In this document: positions 9,975-19,681 of the stretch, piece after piece
How the letters are laid out: each line of letters opens with the position of its first letter
Numbering within the stretch: the stretch's first letter is position 1
Assembly (NCBI GenBank): GCA_965116765.1
Contig: OZ220718.1
Span: 4,402,001 to 4,466,000, forward strand
Reading direction: 5' to 3'
Source: JAJEEA01 sp965116765
GTDB lineage: Bacteria > Acidobacteriota > Vicinamibacteria > Vicinamibacterales > UBA8438
DNA: 64,000 bases
Program-made: the position numbers and the translations under genes
The notes under the pieces: generated by a model
Database searches by the model: none
What the model was told of the DNA's origin: nothing
Seen by the model: only the letters and a program-made list of their open reading frames with translations

Positions 9975-12317
9975 TCAGAACCGGAGCAGGCGGTTCACCT
10001 TGACGATGAACGCCCGGTTGTTCAGGACGGGGAACCGTCCGAACCCGTCGAGCCCGGTGTTCCGGTCCTCGTTGTAGACGACGAAGAGCTCGCTGCCGGG
10101 GCGGTACTCCCAGCGGAAGCGGATGTTGGCCGAGACCTGGTCGAGCCGCGAGTTGTACTGCACGAGGGCGCTCGCGAACATGAGCGGGGTCATCGTCCAG
10201 GTGGCCCGGGTGCCGACGAGATCGGTGCGGAACCTGCCCTGGGGCAGATCGATCCAGTTCAGCGACAGCGACGGCTCGACCGAGACCTGGTTGGTGATGG
10301 TGACGCGGCCGCGGCTGATGCCGAGGGTGGTCTTGGTGCCCCCGTAGAACGAGCCGTGCTCGGCCATGACGTTGGCCGAGAAGCGGCGCTGCTGGCCGAA
10401 GTTGTAGCCGAGCTGCAGGTTGGTGAAGTCGTAGCCGGCGACGGGGAGGACGACGTCGGGCGCGATGCGGAACGGCCGGGGCAGGAACTCGTACGAGTCG
10501 ATGGCGCTGACCGTGAGCTGGTCGCTGTTCTCCCACTCGATGGTGAACAGGCCGGTGGCCTCGCGGGTCTCGACCGCACCGCCGAGGTTCTCGACGTAGG
10601 CGAGCGAGCCGGTGCCGACGAAGCGCCGCACCGCCGCGATCGACGCGGGGCGCGGGCTGAAGCGGAGCTCGGCGAAGCTGCGCCGCATGTCGCGCCGCCG
10701 CACGAACCCCACCTCGGGGCGGAAGTCGGGGCCGATCAACAGGTGCTCGAGCTGCACCCCGTAGCGGTCGCCGGCGTAGTCGAGGTGGCCCCGGTAGCTG
10801 GTGTCGTTGCCGGTCAGGCCGCTGGTCGAGGTGCGGGCCCAGTGGGTGTTGACGGTGAGGTCGTCGTAGAAGCCGAAGGCGCCGTCGACGCCGTACGCGG
10901 CGTTCGACCCGTCGCCGAGCTGGTGGCGCGACCGGCCCGTGAACATGGCCCCGACGCTGCTCCGCCGCAGGACGTCGCGCTTGGCCCGCAGCACCGTGAA
11001 GTTGGTCGGCCGCACCTCGGGCGGGTCGTCGTCACGCGCGCGAGGGTCGAGGAGGTCGGCGGGCGGCTCGTGCTCGAAGGGGAGGGCGCCGGCGTGGATG
11101 TTGAGCGCGCCCAGGGTCCAGAGGCCGGCCCGGCCGGTCAGCCGGCCCCCCGCCCGCAGCGGCACCTCCCGGGTCTGGTGGAGGCCGATGCGCCGGCTGT
11201 AGAAGAGGATGGGCGTGTCGCTGACGCCGGCGAGCCGTCCGCTCGTCGACGCCCCCCCGAAGCTGAACGTCCCCTGGTTCTCGAGGAAGAACTCGCGCTT
11301 CTCGGGGAAGAACAGGTTGAAGCGGGTCAGGTTGATCTGCTGCTCGTCGGCCTCGACCTGGGCGAAATCGGGGTTGGCGGTGAAGTCGGCGGTCAGCCCC
11401 TGGGTGACGCCGTACTTGACGTCGATGCCCATGTCGGCGCCCGGATCGTTGGTCGTCGACCCCGACGCCGCGGCGGTGGTGACGTCCCCGATGAGGTACG
11501 GCTTGACCTCGACGAGCCGCGACGCCTCGGGCGCGTCGATGCCCACCAGGGTCGCCGCGAGCGAGGCGCGGAAGTGCCCGCGCAGGCTCTGGGCGGCCGA
11601 GAGGGGGGTGAGGTAGGACGACTCGTTCCGCCAGCGGTTGACGCGCCGCGCCTGGAAGCCCCAGGTCTGCGGGCCGGCGCCGGGGTAGCGGAGCGACTTG
11701 AACGGCAGCGCCGTCTCCATCGCCCAGCCGCCCTCGAACCGGGCGACGGCGACGTCGTAGACGGGGTTCCAGTCGAGGTTGATCTGCGACTCGTTGACGA
11801 CCTCGGCGTCGAGACGGCCGCCGACCGCCGAGACCTCGAAGAGCACCCCGTTGCGGCGCGAGTAGAACGTGTCGAACGACCACGCGAAGTTGTCGTCCCG
11901 CACGATGCGGATGTTGTCGCGGCGCATCTCGCTCGCGATGACGCGGTCCGGCCGCGACTCCCAGCAGCGGGCGACGACGTAGACCTGGTCGTCGTCGAAC
12001 AGCAGCCACACCTCGGTCTTCTCCGAGGCCGGCGCCCCCTCCACGGGGTCGTTCTGGATGAAGTCGGACATCGACGCGATGCGGTCGTAGACGGCCTCGT
12101 CGAGCTGGCCGTCGATACGGAGGGGCGTGTCGATGCGCACCGCGCGGACGGTCACGCCGGTGGTGTCGCGGGCAATGACGGCGGGCGGGACGGGGGGCGG
12201 CGGACCGAAGATCTGCGGCGGCCGCGGGGCCAGGGCCTGCTGGGCGGCGGCGTCGGTGGCGGCGCCCGCCGTCGCCAGCAGCAGGGCGGCCAGGATCCGG
12301 AAAGCTGCTATACTGAT
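9975..12317 (-). CDS. DUF5916 family exported protein with family-9 carbohydrate-binding-like domain
   Basis: About 780 residues. The N-terminus is a signal peptide (FRILAALLLATAGAATDAAAQ), followed by a family-9 carbohydrate-binding-like domain (RIDTPLRIDGQLDEAVYDRIASM ... EKTEVWLLFDDDQVYVVARCWES). A long beta-rich C-terminal region, typical of DUF5916, resembles an outer-membrane barrel. The start is unusual: no ATG, GTG or TTG occurs in frame between the signal peptide and the tRNA gene on the other strand. The best site is ATC at 12317, four bases after GAGGA. The frame stays open to 12545 only because it reads antisense through tRNA-Arg. It heads a likely operon with the ABC exporter downstream. 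Function unknown; a cell-surface role is inferred. Confidence 0.75.
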   Translation of the reverse strand: MSIAAFRILAALLLATAGAATDAAAQQALAPRPPQIFGPPPPVPPAVIARDTTGVTVRAVRIDTPLRIDGQLDEAVYDRIASMSDFIQNDPVEGAPASEKTEVWLLFDDDQVYVVARCWESRPDRVIASEMRRDNIRIVRDDNFAWSFDTFYSRRNGVLFEVSAVGGRLDAEVVNESQINLDWNPVYDVAVARFEGGWAMETALPFKSLRYPGAGPQTWGFQARRVNRWRNESSYLTPLSAAQSLRGHFRASLAATLVGIDAPEASRLVEVKPYLIGDVTTAAASGSTTNDPGADMGIDVKYGVTQGLTADFTANPDFAQVEADEQQINLTRFNLFFPEKREFFLENQGTFSFGGASTSGRLAGVSDTPILFYSRRIGLHQTREVPLRAGGRLTGRAGLWTLGALNIHAGALPFEHEPPADLLDPRARDDDPPEVRPTNFTVLRAKRDVLRRSSVGAMFTGRSRHQLGDGSNAAYGVDGAFGFYDDLTVNTHWARTSTSGLTGNDTSYRGHLDYAGDRYGVQLEHLLIGPDFRPEVGFVRRRDMRRSFAELRFSPRPASIAAVRRFVGTGSLAYVENLGGAVETREATGLFTIEWENSDQLTVSAIDSYEFLPRPFRIAPDVVLPVAGYDFTNLQLGYNFGQQRRFSANVMAEHGSFYGGTKTTLGISRGRVTITNQVSVEPSLSLNWIDLPQGRFRTDLVGTRATWTMTPLMFASALVQYNSRLDQVSANIRFRWEYRPGSELFVVYNEDRNTGLDGFGRFPVLNNRAFIVKVNRLLRF

Positions 12318-12331
12318 GGTTCCTCGGCCGT

Positions 12332-12408
12332 GCGCCCTTAGCTCAGCTGGATAGAGCGTCTGGCTACGAACCAGGAGGCCGCAGGTTCGAATCCTGCAGG
12401 GCGCGCCA
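12332..12408 (+). tRNA. tRNA-Arg (anticodon ACG)
   Basis: A complete 77-base cloverleaf: acceptor stem GCGCCCT paired with AGGGCGC, D arm with GCTCAGCTGGATAGAGC, anticodon loop CTACGAA giving ACG, T arm GCAGG-TTCGAAT-CCTGC, discriminator G and encoded CCA. A TATACT at 12309-12314 could be its -10 box. It reads CGU/CGC/CGA codons after A34 is deaminated to inosine, the job of the TadA enzyme encoded at 20083. Confidence 0.97.
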
Positions 12409-12786
12409 CTCCCTCCCTTCACGATCCAAACCCCGTCTCGAGCGCGGTCGCCGGCATCCGGCCGGGTATCGTCGTCTGCGTCATCGCGTGCTGCCTCTCG
12501 ACGTTCCCCCGGCGCGTTCGGCCGTCGTCCGCCGCCACGAGACAACCATCGTATCCTACGCGGGACAGGATGCCCGGAAGACGCGGTACGGGCTGAAGCC
12601 GTTTACCAGCGCCGGGCCGGCGGCCCCGATCTGAGGAAGATGGGCGAACGGCCCGGCCGAAAGGCGTGGCGGGCGCCGTGCGAGCGGAATCGGACGGACG
12701 GCCCGGGGGAGCCGCTCCGCCGTTGAACGTGACGGCGCCCGGCGATAGTATGCCTGCGGACAGGCTTCCACGGTTGGAGGAGACCG
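12409..12786. other. Intergenic stretch without a recognisable gene
   Basis: 378 bases between tRNA-Arg and the PQQ dehydrogenase gene. Short open frames on both strands have no ribosome binding site or recognisable motif. It must hold the promoter for the gene at 12787, but no clear -35/-10 pair is visible. Confidence 0.5.
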
Positions 12787-14745
12787 GTGTCATTCAGACA
12801 GATGCGTTGCACCCTCGCCTTGTTCGCGCTGGTGGCCGCGGCGGCCGCCCAGGCGCAGCCGGCCGGCGACCTCGAGTGGCCGACCTACGGCGGCGACCTC
12901 GCGAGCACCCGCTACTCGCCGGCCGATCAGATCACGGCCGACAACTTCGCCGATCTCGAGCTCGCCTGGACGCTGAGCACCGACAACTTCGGCCCCGAGC
13001 CCGAGTACAACCTGCAGTCGACGCCCCTCATGGTCGGCGGCGTGCTGTACACGACGGCGGGAACCCGGCGGGCCGTCGTCGCGGCCGACGCGGCGACGGG
13101 CGAGCTGCTGTGGACGCACCGACTCGACGAGGGCGAGCGGGGCGAGGCGGCGCCGCGCCGGCTGTCGGGCCGGGGGCTGGCGTACCGCGACGACGGCGGG
13201 GCGGGCGAGATCTTCTACGTCACGCCGGGCTACCAGCTCATCGGCCTCGACGCCGCCAGCGGCCGGCGGCTGCCGGGCTTCGGCGAGGACGGCATCGTCG
13301 ACCTGAAGCTGACCCTCGACCAGGACATCGACCCGGTGACGGGCGAGGTGGGGCTGCACGCCGCCCCCATCGTCGCCGGCGACACCATCGTGGTCGGGGC
13401 CGCCCACCTGCCGGGCGGCCGGCCGCGGTCGATGCAGAACGTCAAGGGCCACATCCGCGGCTTCGACGCCCGCACCGGCGAGCGCAAGTGGATCTTCCAC
13501 ACGGTGCCCGGGGCCGACGAGTTCGGCAACGACACCTGGCTCGGCGACTCGTGGCGCTACACGGGCAACACCGGCGTCTGGGGGCAGATGACCGTCGACG
13601 CCGAGCTCGGCATCGCCTACTTCGCCACCGAGATGCCCACCAACGACTACTACGGCGGGCACCGGCACGGCGACAACCTGTTCTCGGACAGCCTCGTGGC
13701 CGTCGACCTCGAGACCGGCGAGCGCCTCTGGCACTTCCAGTTCATCCACCACGACGTGTGGGACTGGGACCTGCCGTGCGCGCCCATCCTGGTGGACATC
13801 ACCGTCGACGGGCGCGAGATCAAGGCCATCGCCCAGCCCAGCAAGCAGACGTGGCTCTACGTCTTCGACCGGGTCACCGGCGAGCCGGTGTGGCCCATCG
13901 AGGAGCGGCCGGTCGAGGCGTCGAACGTGCCGGGCGAGCTGCTGTCGCTCACCCAGCCGTTTCCCACGAAGCCCCCGGCCTATGACCGGCAGGGGGTGGG
14001 CCTCGACGACCTCGTCGACTTCACGCCCGAGCTGCGGGCCGAGGCCGAGCGCATCGTGTCGAACTACCGCATGGGCCCCATCTTCACGCCGCCGACGGTG
14101 TCGGTGCCCGAGGGGCCGTGGGGCACCCTGATGCTGCCGTCGCAGGCGGGGGGCACCAACTGGCCGGGCGCGTCGTACGACCCCGAGACCGGCATCATGT
14201 ACCTCTACAGCTACACGCAGGTGGTGTCGCTGGGCCTCGTCAACGACCCCGAGCAGTCGGACATGAACTTCATCCGGGGGCGGTCGCCGGAGATCTCGGC
14301 CGCCGAGGCGTCGCTGACCATCGAGGGCATCCCCATCATCAAGCCGCCGTGGGGCCGGATCACGGCCATCGACCTCAACCAGGGCGAGATTCTCTGGCAG
14401 GTGCCGCACGGCGAGACGCCCGACAACATCCGCAACCACCCGCGGCTGGAGGGGGTCGACATCCCCCGCACCGGGCGGGTCGGGCGCATCGGGACGCTGA
14501 ACACGAAGACCCTCGTCATCGCCGGCGAGGGGGGCATCTTCACCACGCCCTCGGGCGAGCCCGGGGCGATGCTGCGCGCCTACGACAAGATGACCGGCGA
14601 GGAGGTCGGCGAGGTCTACATGCCGGCCCCGCAGTCGGGGTCGCCGATGACCTACGTGCTCGACGGCGTGCAGTACATCGTCGTCGCCACCAGCGGCAGC
14701 GGCCAGCCCGGCCGGCTGCTGGCGTACCGGCTGCCGCCGGACTAG
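12787..14745 (+). CDS. PQQ-dependent dehydrogenase (quinoprotein glucose dehydrogenase-like), exported
   Basis: 652 residues with a short signal peptide (CTLALFALVAAAAAQAQ). The family opening is EWPTYGGDLASTRYSPADQI, and propeller-blade repeats include AADAATGELLWTH, GFDARTGERKWIFH and AVDLETGERLWHFQ. The segment PTNDYYGGHRHGDNLF followed by HHDVWDWDLPCAPILVD and IEERPVEAS is characteristic of the quinoprotein glucose dehydrogenase-like group without a membrane domain. It should oxidise a sugar or alcohol in the periplasm with PQQ; the substrate is not readable. The GTG start is preceded by GGAGGAG at good spacing. It is close in sequence to the gene at 48745 and more distant from the one at 6095. 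Confidence 0.88.
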   Translation: MSFRQMRCTLALFALVAAAAAQAQPAGDLEWPTYGGDLASTRYSPADQITADNFADLELAWTLSTDNFGPEPEYNLQSTPLMVGGVLYTTAGTRRAVVAADAATGELLWTHRLDEGERGEAAPRRLSGRGLAYRDDGGAGEIFYVTPGYQLIGLDAASGRRLPGFGEDGIVDLKLTLDQDIDPVTGEVGLHAAPIVAGDTIVVGAAHLPGGRPRSMQNVKGHIRGFDARTGERKWIFHTVPGADEFGNDTWLGDSWRYTGNTGVWGQMTVDAELGIAYFATEMPTNDYYGGHRHGDNLFSDSLVAVDLETGERLWHFQFIHHDVWDWDLPCAPILVDITVDGREIKAIAQPSKQTWLYVFDRVTGEPVWPIEERPVEASNVPGELLSLTQPFPTKPPAYDRQGVGLDDLVDFTPELRAEAERIVSNYRMGPIFTPPTVSVPEGPWGTLMLPSQAGGTNWPGASYDPETGIMYLYSYTQVVSLGLVNDPEQSDMNFIRGRSPEISAAEASLTIEGIPIIKPPWGRITAIDLNQGEILWQVPHGETPDNIRNHPRLEGVDIPRTGRVGRIGTLNTKTLVIAGEGGIFTTPSGEPGAMLRAYDKMTGEEVGEVYMPAPQSGSPMTYVLDGVQYIVVATSGSGQPGRLLAYRLPPD

Positions 14746-14917
14746 GGTCCGCGCCGCCGGGATGTGGGAACCCGCGCCTCGGGAGCGCCGGACTCCTGGG
14801 GGTCGGAAGCGCTCGGGCGTCGAAGGCGGGCAGACAAGGGACGCACGCCATCTTGAAGGCAGGCGCAGCCGGCCGGCGATTCCCGGCCGAGCGGCGACAT
14901 CACGAAGGAGCGGCGCC

Positions 14918-16103
14918 ATGACTCGCAACGGGACATCCATCGGCCGCCGGCGGTTTCTGCAGACCGGCGCGCTGGGCCTCGGGGCCGGCGCGCTCGGCTC
15001 CCGGCGTGGCCGCGGGCCAGGGCGGCGGCATCGGGTCGGGGAGCGCGGCCGAGCCGGACAACGGCCGGGTCCGGATGAGCGGCGACGGCCTGGGGCTGAC
15101 GCCGGCCGACCACGGCCGGATCCTCAGCCGGCTCGCCGACGAGGGGCGCATCGCCCGCGACAGCTACTCGAACGGCGGCGTCGTCGGCGAGCTCGAGGAG
15201 CGATTCGCGGCGCTGCTCGGCAAGGAGCGCGCGGTGTTCATGCCGACGGGCACCCTCGCCAACCACCTCGCGGTGCGGGCGCTCGCCGGGGGCCGGGGCC
15301 GGGCCATCCTGCAGGCCGAGAGCCACCTCTACAACGACTCGGGCGACTGCGTGCAGACGCTGAGCGGCATCACCATCATGCCGCTGGCGCCGGGCCGCGC
15401 CACGTTCACCCTCGAGGAAGTGCAGGGCGTCATCGACCGCACGGCGGGCGGCCGCGTGTCGCGGCCGGTGTCGGTCATCTCCATCGAGACCCCGGTGCGC
15501 CGGCGCTTCGGCGAGCGGTTCGACCAGGCCGAGCTCGAGCGCATCGCCGCGTTCGCGCGAGAGCGCGGCATCGGGCTGCACATGGACGGCGCCCGCCTCT
15601 TCCTGCAGAGCGCGTGCACGGGGGTCGACGTGGCCGAGTACGCGCGGCCCTTCGACACCGTGTACGTCTCGCTCTACAAGTACTTCAACGCGGCGTCGGG
15701 CGCGATTCTGGCCGGCCCGCGGGCGCTGCTCGACGACATGTACCACACGCGCCGGATGTTCGGCTCGGGGCTGCCCGGGGCCTGGCCGTTCGCGGCGGTG
15801 GCCCTGCACCACGTGCCGGGCTTCGTGGGTCGCTTCCGCCGGGCCGTCGAGGTGTCCGAGGCGTTCATCGAGCGGGTCACCCGGCACGACGCGTTCGCGG
15901 TGGAGCGGATGCCGGCCCCCACGAACCTCTTCCGGCTGCGGGTGTCCGGCGACGACCCGGCCGGCTTCCGCGCGAGGCTGCGCGACCGCGGCGTCGATCT
16001 CGGGCGCCCCGGCCCGGACGGCCGCGTCCTGGTCGGCGTCAACGAGACCTGGAACCGCGCGACCCCCGAGTCGCTCGCAGAGCACTTCACCGCGTCGCTG
16101 TAG
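14918..16103 (+). CDS. Threonine aldolase/beta-eliminating lyase with Tat signal, frameshifted
   Basis: A PLP enzyme of fold type I, L-threonine aldolase family. It has an opening DSYSNGGVVGELEERFAALL, MPTGTLANHLAVRAL, HMDGARLFL, where the Asp contacts the PLP ring nitrogen, and VSLYKYFNAASGAIL, whose Lys is the likely PLP lysine. The ATG at 14918 has an AAGGAG site and starts a twin-arginine signal (RRRFLQTGALGLGAGALG). That frame differs by one base from the enzyme frame, which opens from a GTG at 15006. A single extra base near 14999-15002 explains this; removing it gives a 394-residue Tat-exported enzyme. Either the export signal is lost, or the base is an assembly error. The catalytic part is intact, and an internal start (15006 or ATG 15075) could give a cytoplasmic form. 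Confidence 0.8.
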
Positions 16104-16332
16104 AAGTTCGAGCCGCGTGCGGCCTCTCCTCGGAGGGACGGCCCGGCGGCGCGCAGCGCGGTTCTACGGGTTCCCCAACCCCGCTGTCTCGCCGTGTCCC
16201 GCCTGAGCCCGGCAAGGGCCGCCTCGGTTCCGATTGCGCCCGACCACGCCCGCCGCCGCTGGGCGCCCTCGGCGCGCCTCATGGCCCTCGGCGCAACGTG
16301 GCGTTCCCGACGAGCTTCCGGTTCCACGGCCG

Positions 16333-16370
16333 TTCAGGAACTCTTCAGGAATCCTTCAGCTACTCTTCAG
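16333..16370 (+). promoter_or_regulatory. Four TTCAG direct repeats at exact 11-bp spacing
   Basis: TTCAG occurs at 16333, 16344, 16355 and 16366, each 11 bases apart, ending about 60 bases before the likely start of the TonB receptor. Direct repeats at 11 bp, one helical turn, are the binding pattern of OmpR/PhoB-family response regulators such as PhoB and PhoP boxes. The regulator is not identified. The remaining 16104-16332 holds nothing recognisable. Confidence 0.55.
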
Positions 16371-16428
16371 GGGCGGTTTCTCCTGTTTCCGGCATGTTAC
16401 AGGGTCGGTGGGTCGACCCCTCGCCTGC

Positions 16429-18840
16429 ATGGGGCATGCGAGCGGCGTCGGTGCGGGAGACGCCGTGATTCCGAGTCTGGGCGGTTGGTGGAGTGCGAGA
16501 GGTCGCCGGCGTGTGTGCGCGGTTGCGCCGGTCTTCGTCGTCGTGTTGCTGTCGGCGGCGGTTCCGGTGCTCGCGCGGGCGCAGGGCGTCGTCACCGGCG
16601 TGGTGACCGACGACACCGGCGGGGTGCTGCCCGGGGCGGCGGTGGCGGTCGAGACCGCGGCCGGCGACCTGTTCGCGGTGAGCGACGCGACCGGCCGCTA
16701 CACCGTCCAGGACGTGCCGCCGGGCCCGGCGACTCTGGTGGTGCGGCTGGTCAACTTCTCGACCGGCCGCGTCGACTTCACGGCGACGGCGGGCGAGCCG
16801 GTCACCGTCGACGTGCAGCTCGCCCTCGCCATCACCGCCGACGTCGTCGTCACCGGGAGCCGCACGTTCCGGAACATCGCCGACCTCGACGACCCGCGCG
16901 AGAACCTCGTGGGGGTGGCGAGCTCGGCCAGCGTCGGGGCCGTCACCGCGGCCCAGCTCGAGGCGCGGCCGATCATGCGGCCGGGCGAGGTCCTCGAGTC
17001 GGTGCCGGGGTTCATCGTCAGCCAGCACAGCGGCGAGGGCAAGGCCAACCAGTACTACCTGCGCGGCTTCAACCTCGACCACGGCTCCGACTTCGCCACC
17101 ACCCTCGCCGGCGTGCCCCTCAACGAGTCGTCCGGCGCCCACGCCCATGGCTACACCGACGTCAACCAGCTCATCCCCGAGCTGGTCAGCGGCGTGCAGT
17201 ACACCAAGGGACCGTACTTCGCCGAGCACGGCGACTTCTCGGCCGCCGGCTCCGCGAACATCAGCTACGTCAACCGCCTCGACCGGCCGCTGTTCAGCCT
17301 CAGCACCGGCGGGCAGGGCTGGGGCCGGGCCCTCGGCGCGGTGTCGCCGCGGGTGGCCGGCGGCGACCTGCTGATGGCCCTCGAGCTCGGCAGGAACGAC
17401 GGGCCGTGGGAGCTCAAGGACAACATGCGAAAGGCGAACGGGGTGATCCGGTACAGCCGGGGCGATCTGCAGAACGCCTTCTCGCTGACCGCGATGGGCT
17501 ACGACGGCCACTGGAACGCCACCGACCAGATCCCGCGGCGCGCGGTCGAGCAGGGGCTCATCACGCGGTTCGGCAACATCGACCCCACCGACGCGGGCAA
17601 CGCCTTCCGTTACTCGCTGACGTTCGACGGGCTGCGGTCCCGCGCGAACCAGTCGACGCGGGTGACCGCCTACGCGCTGCGCGGCGGGTTGAACCTGTTC
17701 CAGAACTTCACCTACTTCCTGGAGAACCCGGTGGACGGCGACCAGGTCGAGCAGGAGGGACAGCGCTGGAGCTCGGGGGCCCGGGTGGTGCACCGGCGCC
17801 TCGGCCGGGTCCTGAACCGGCCCGCCGAGTCGTCGGTGGGGGCGTCGGTGCGCAACGACGAGGTCAGCACCGTCGGCCTCTACAACACCATCGCGCGGCG
17901 CCGCACCAACACCATCCGCGACGACGCGGTGGGGCAGACCACGGTCGGCCTGTTCGCCCAGAGCGAGATCGAGTGGAACCCGGTGTTCCGCACCACCCTG
18001 GGGATGCGCGGCGACCTCTACCGCTACGAGGTCGTCGCGCAGAACCCGCTGAACTCGGGAAGCGGCGACACCGCCCTCGTGAGCCCCAAGCTCACCGCGG
18101 TGCTCGGGCCGTGGGCCGGGAGCGAGATCTACCTCAACTACGGCCGCGGCTTCCACAGCAACGACCCCCGGGCTGCGACCGTCCGCGTCGACCCCGTCAG
18201 CGGCGACCCCGTCGGCCGCGAGGATCCCCTGGTGCCCGCCCGCGGCGGCGAGGTGGGCTTCCGCACCGTGGCCCTGCGGGGGCTGCAGTCGACGGTCGCC
18301 CTGTGGTACCTGTCTTTCGACTCCGAGCTCCTGTTCGTGGGCGACGCGGGCATCACCGAGGCGAGCCGGCCCAGCCGCCGCTGGGGCGTCGAGTGGACCA
18401 ACTATGCGCGCTTCACGCCGTGGATGACCGGCGAGGTCGACCTGTCGTTCAGCCGCGCGCGGTTCTCGGACGTCGACCCGGCCGGCAACTTCATTCCCGG
18501 CGCCCTCGATCGGGTCGTGGGCGCCGGCCTCACCGTCGAGCCTGCCCGCCGCGTGTTCGGCGGCATCCGGCTGCGCCACTTCGGCCCCCGCCCCCTCATC
18601 GAGGACGCCTCGATCCGCTCCGAGTCCACCACCATCTGGAACGGAGAGGTCGGCTTCCGCGTGAACGAGCGCATGAACATCACCGTCGAGGGCTTCAACC
18701 TGCTGAACAGCGACGTGTCCGACATCGACTACTTCTATCTGTCGCGGCTGCCCGGCGAGCCGCTCGCGGGGATAGAGGACATCCACTTCCACCCGTCGCT
18801 GCCGCGTACCGCCCGGGTCATGCTGAACCTGACGTTGTGA
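16429..18840 (+). CDS. TonB-dependent outer-membrane receptor with carboxypeptidase-regulatory domain
   Basis: About 803 residues from the ATG at 16429. It has a signal anchor (CAVAPVFVVVLLSAAVPVLARAQ), a carboxypeptidase-regulatory-like beta-sandwich (GVVTGVVTDDTGGVLPGAAVAVE ... GRYTVQDVPPG), a plug domain (RPGEVLESVPGFIVSQHSGEGKANQYYLRGFNLDHG) and a 22-strand barrel type C-terminus ending in an aromatic-poor VMLNLTL. The plug sequence, with RGFNLDHG and FATTLAGVPLNE, is the classic ligand-gated receptor type rather than the Oar type found later in the window. It imports a scarce ligand, possibly a metal chelate or vitamin, using TonB energy. A longer open frame to 16234 lacks a site and would swallow the 11-bp repeat array. 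Confidence 0.87.
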   Translation: MGHASGVGAGDAVIPSLGGWWSARGRRRVCAVAPVFVVVLLSAAVPVLARAQGVVTGVVTDDTGGVLPGAAVAVETAAGDLFAVSDATGRYTVQDVPPGPATLVVRLVNFSTGRVDFTATAGEPVTVDVQLALAITADVVVTGSRTFRNIADLDDPRENLVGVASSASVGAVTAAQLEARPIMRPGEVLESVPGFIVSQHSGEGKANQYYLRGFNLDHGSDFATTLAGVPLNESSGAHAHGYTDVNQLIPELVSGVQYTKGPYFAEHGDFSAAGSANISYVNRLDRPLFSLSTGGQGWGRALGAVSPRVAGGDLLMALELGRNDGPWELKDNMRKANGVIRYSRGDLQNAFSLTAMGYDGHWNATDQIPRRAVEQGLITRFGNIDPTDAGNAFRYSLTFDGLRSRANQSTRVTAYALRGGLNLFQNFTYFLENPVDGDQVEQEGQRWSSGARVVHRRLGRVLNRPAESSVGASVRNDEVSTVGLYNTIARRRTNTIRDDAVGQTTVGLFAQSEIEWNPVFRTTLGMRGDLYRYEVVAQNPLNSGSGDTALVSPKLTAVLGPWAGSEIYLNYGRGFHSNDPRAATVRVDPVSGDPVGREDPLVPARGGEVGFRTVALRGLQSTVALWYLSFDSELLFVGDAGITEASRPSRRWGVEWTNYARFTPWMTGEVDLSFSRARFSDVDPAGNFIPGALDRVVGAGLTVEPARRVFGGIRLRHFGPRPLIEDASIRSESTTIWNGEVGFRVNERMNITVEGFNLLNSDVSDIDYFYLSRLPGEPLAGIEDIHFHPSLPRTARVMLNLTL

Positions 18841-18991
18841 TGAACCTTTGCCGCGGCCCCGCCGTATAAACCGGACAGGACCGGGGACGGCTGGCGGCAT
18901 GGCTGACCGCGTACCTCGGGTGAACACGCGGGCGCATGCCGTCCATCGACCCCCGGTCGTGCGGCCTGACCCGGAACCTGGGAGGGAAACA

Positions 18992-19681
18992 GTGATCAAG
19001 GCAACGACGGTTCGGCGCGCGGCGCTCGCGGTGATGACGGCGTTCGTGGCGTCGGGTGCGGCCATCGGTCTCCACGCGGCGCAGTCGCAGCAGCAGCCGC
19101 AACCCTGGGTCCACCTCGACATGACGGGGCAGACCACCATGAGCCTCAACCTGCCGCTCGCGGCCATCGAGGCGGCGATGGCGATGGCCCCGGAGGCCAT
19201 CGTCGACGGCGACGGGCAGCTTCAGCTCGGTGGTGACCGCGAGATTCCGGTGACGGCCATTCGCGCCGCGTGGGCCCAGCTTCGAGAGGCCGGCGACGTC
19301 GAGATCGCCAACATCCGGGAAGACCGGCAGAGCGTCCGCATCGCCCGGGAGGGCGACACCATCGTGGTCGACGTCACCGGAACGGACGACGAGGACGCCG
19401 AGCACGAGGGCGACACGGACGAGGCCGGGGCCGAGGACCACGCGGACGACGAAGGCGCGGAGCACGGGGGGGACAGGCGCGGTCGCGGCCGCGGCTTCGT
19501 GGGCGAGGTGCAGGTCCGGGTGCCGGTGAGCGTGGTCGACGCCCTGCTGTCGGGCGCCGGGGAGACGCTCGACCTCCGCGCCGCCATCCAGGAGCTCAGC
19601 TCGCTGCGGGGCGAGATGGTCCAGGTGAACCATCCGGAGGGCAGCATCAGGGTGTGGATCGACGAGAGCCCGACCCAGTAG
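18992..19681 (+). CDS. Exported acidic protein of unknown function
   Basis: 229 residues with a signal peptide (AALAVMTAFVASGAAIGLHAAQ). Two similar segments follow (MTGQTTMSLNLPLAAIEAAM and GEVQVRVPVSVVDALLSGAG), separated by a very acidic low-complexity linker rich in Asp, Glu and His that could bind metal ions. The repeated pattern of a hydrophobic strand then a helix looks like two copies of one small domain. I do not recognise the family. The GTG start follows GGGAGGG by 8 bases. It lies 150 bases after the TonB receptor on the same strand and could be co-transcribed. Confidence 0.7.
   Translation: MIKATTVRRAALAVMTAFVASGAAIGLHAAQSQQQPQPWVHLDMTGQTTMSLNLPLAAIEAAMAMAPEAIVDGDGQLQLGGDREIPVTAIRAAWAQLREAGDVEIANIREDRQSVRIAREGDTIVVDVTGTDDEDAEHEGDTDEAGAEDHADDEGAEHGGDRRGRGRGFVGEVQVRVPVSVVDALLSGAGETLDLRAAIQELSSLRGEMVQVNHPEGSIRVWIDESPTQ

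Noticed and set aside
12318..12545. N-terminal extension of the DUF5916 protein through the tRNA
   Set aside because: The extra peptide (PCRIRTCGLLVRSQTLYPAE) is the well-known false translation of tRNA antisense DNA.
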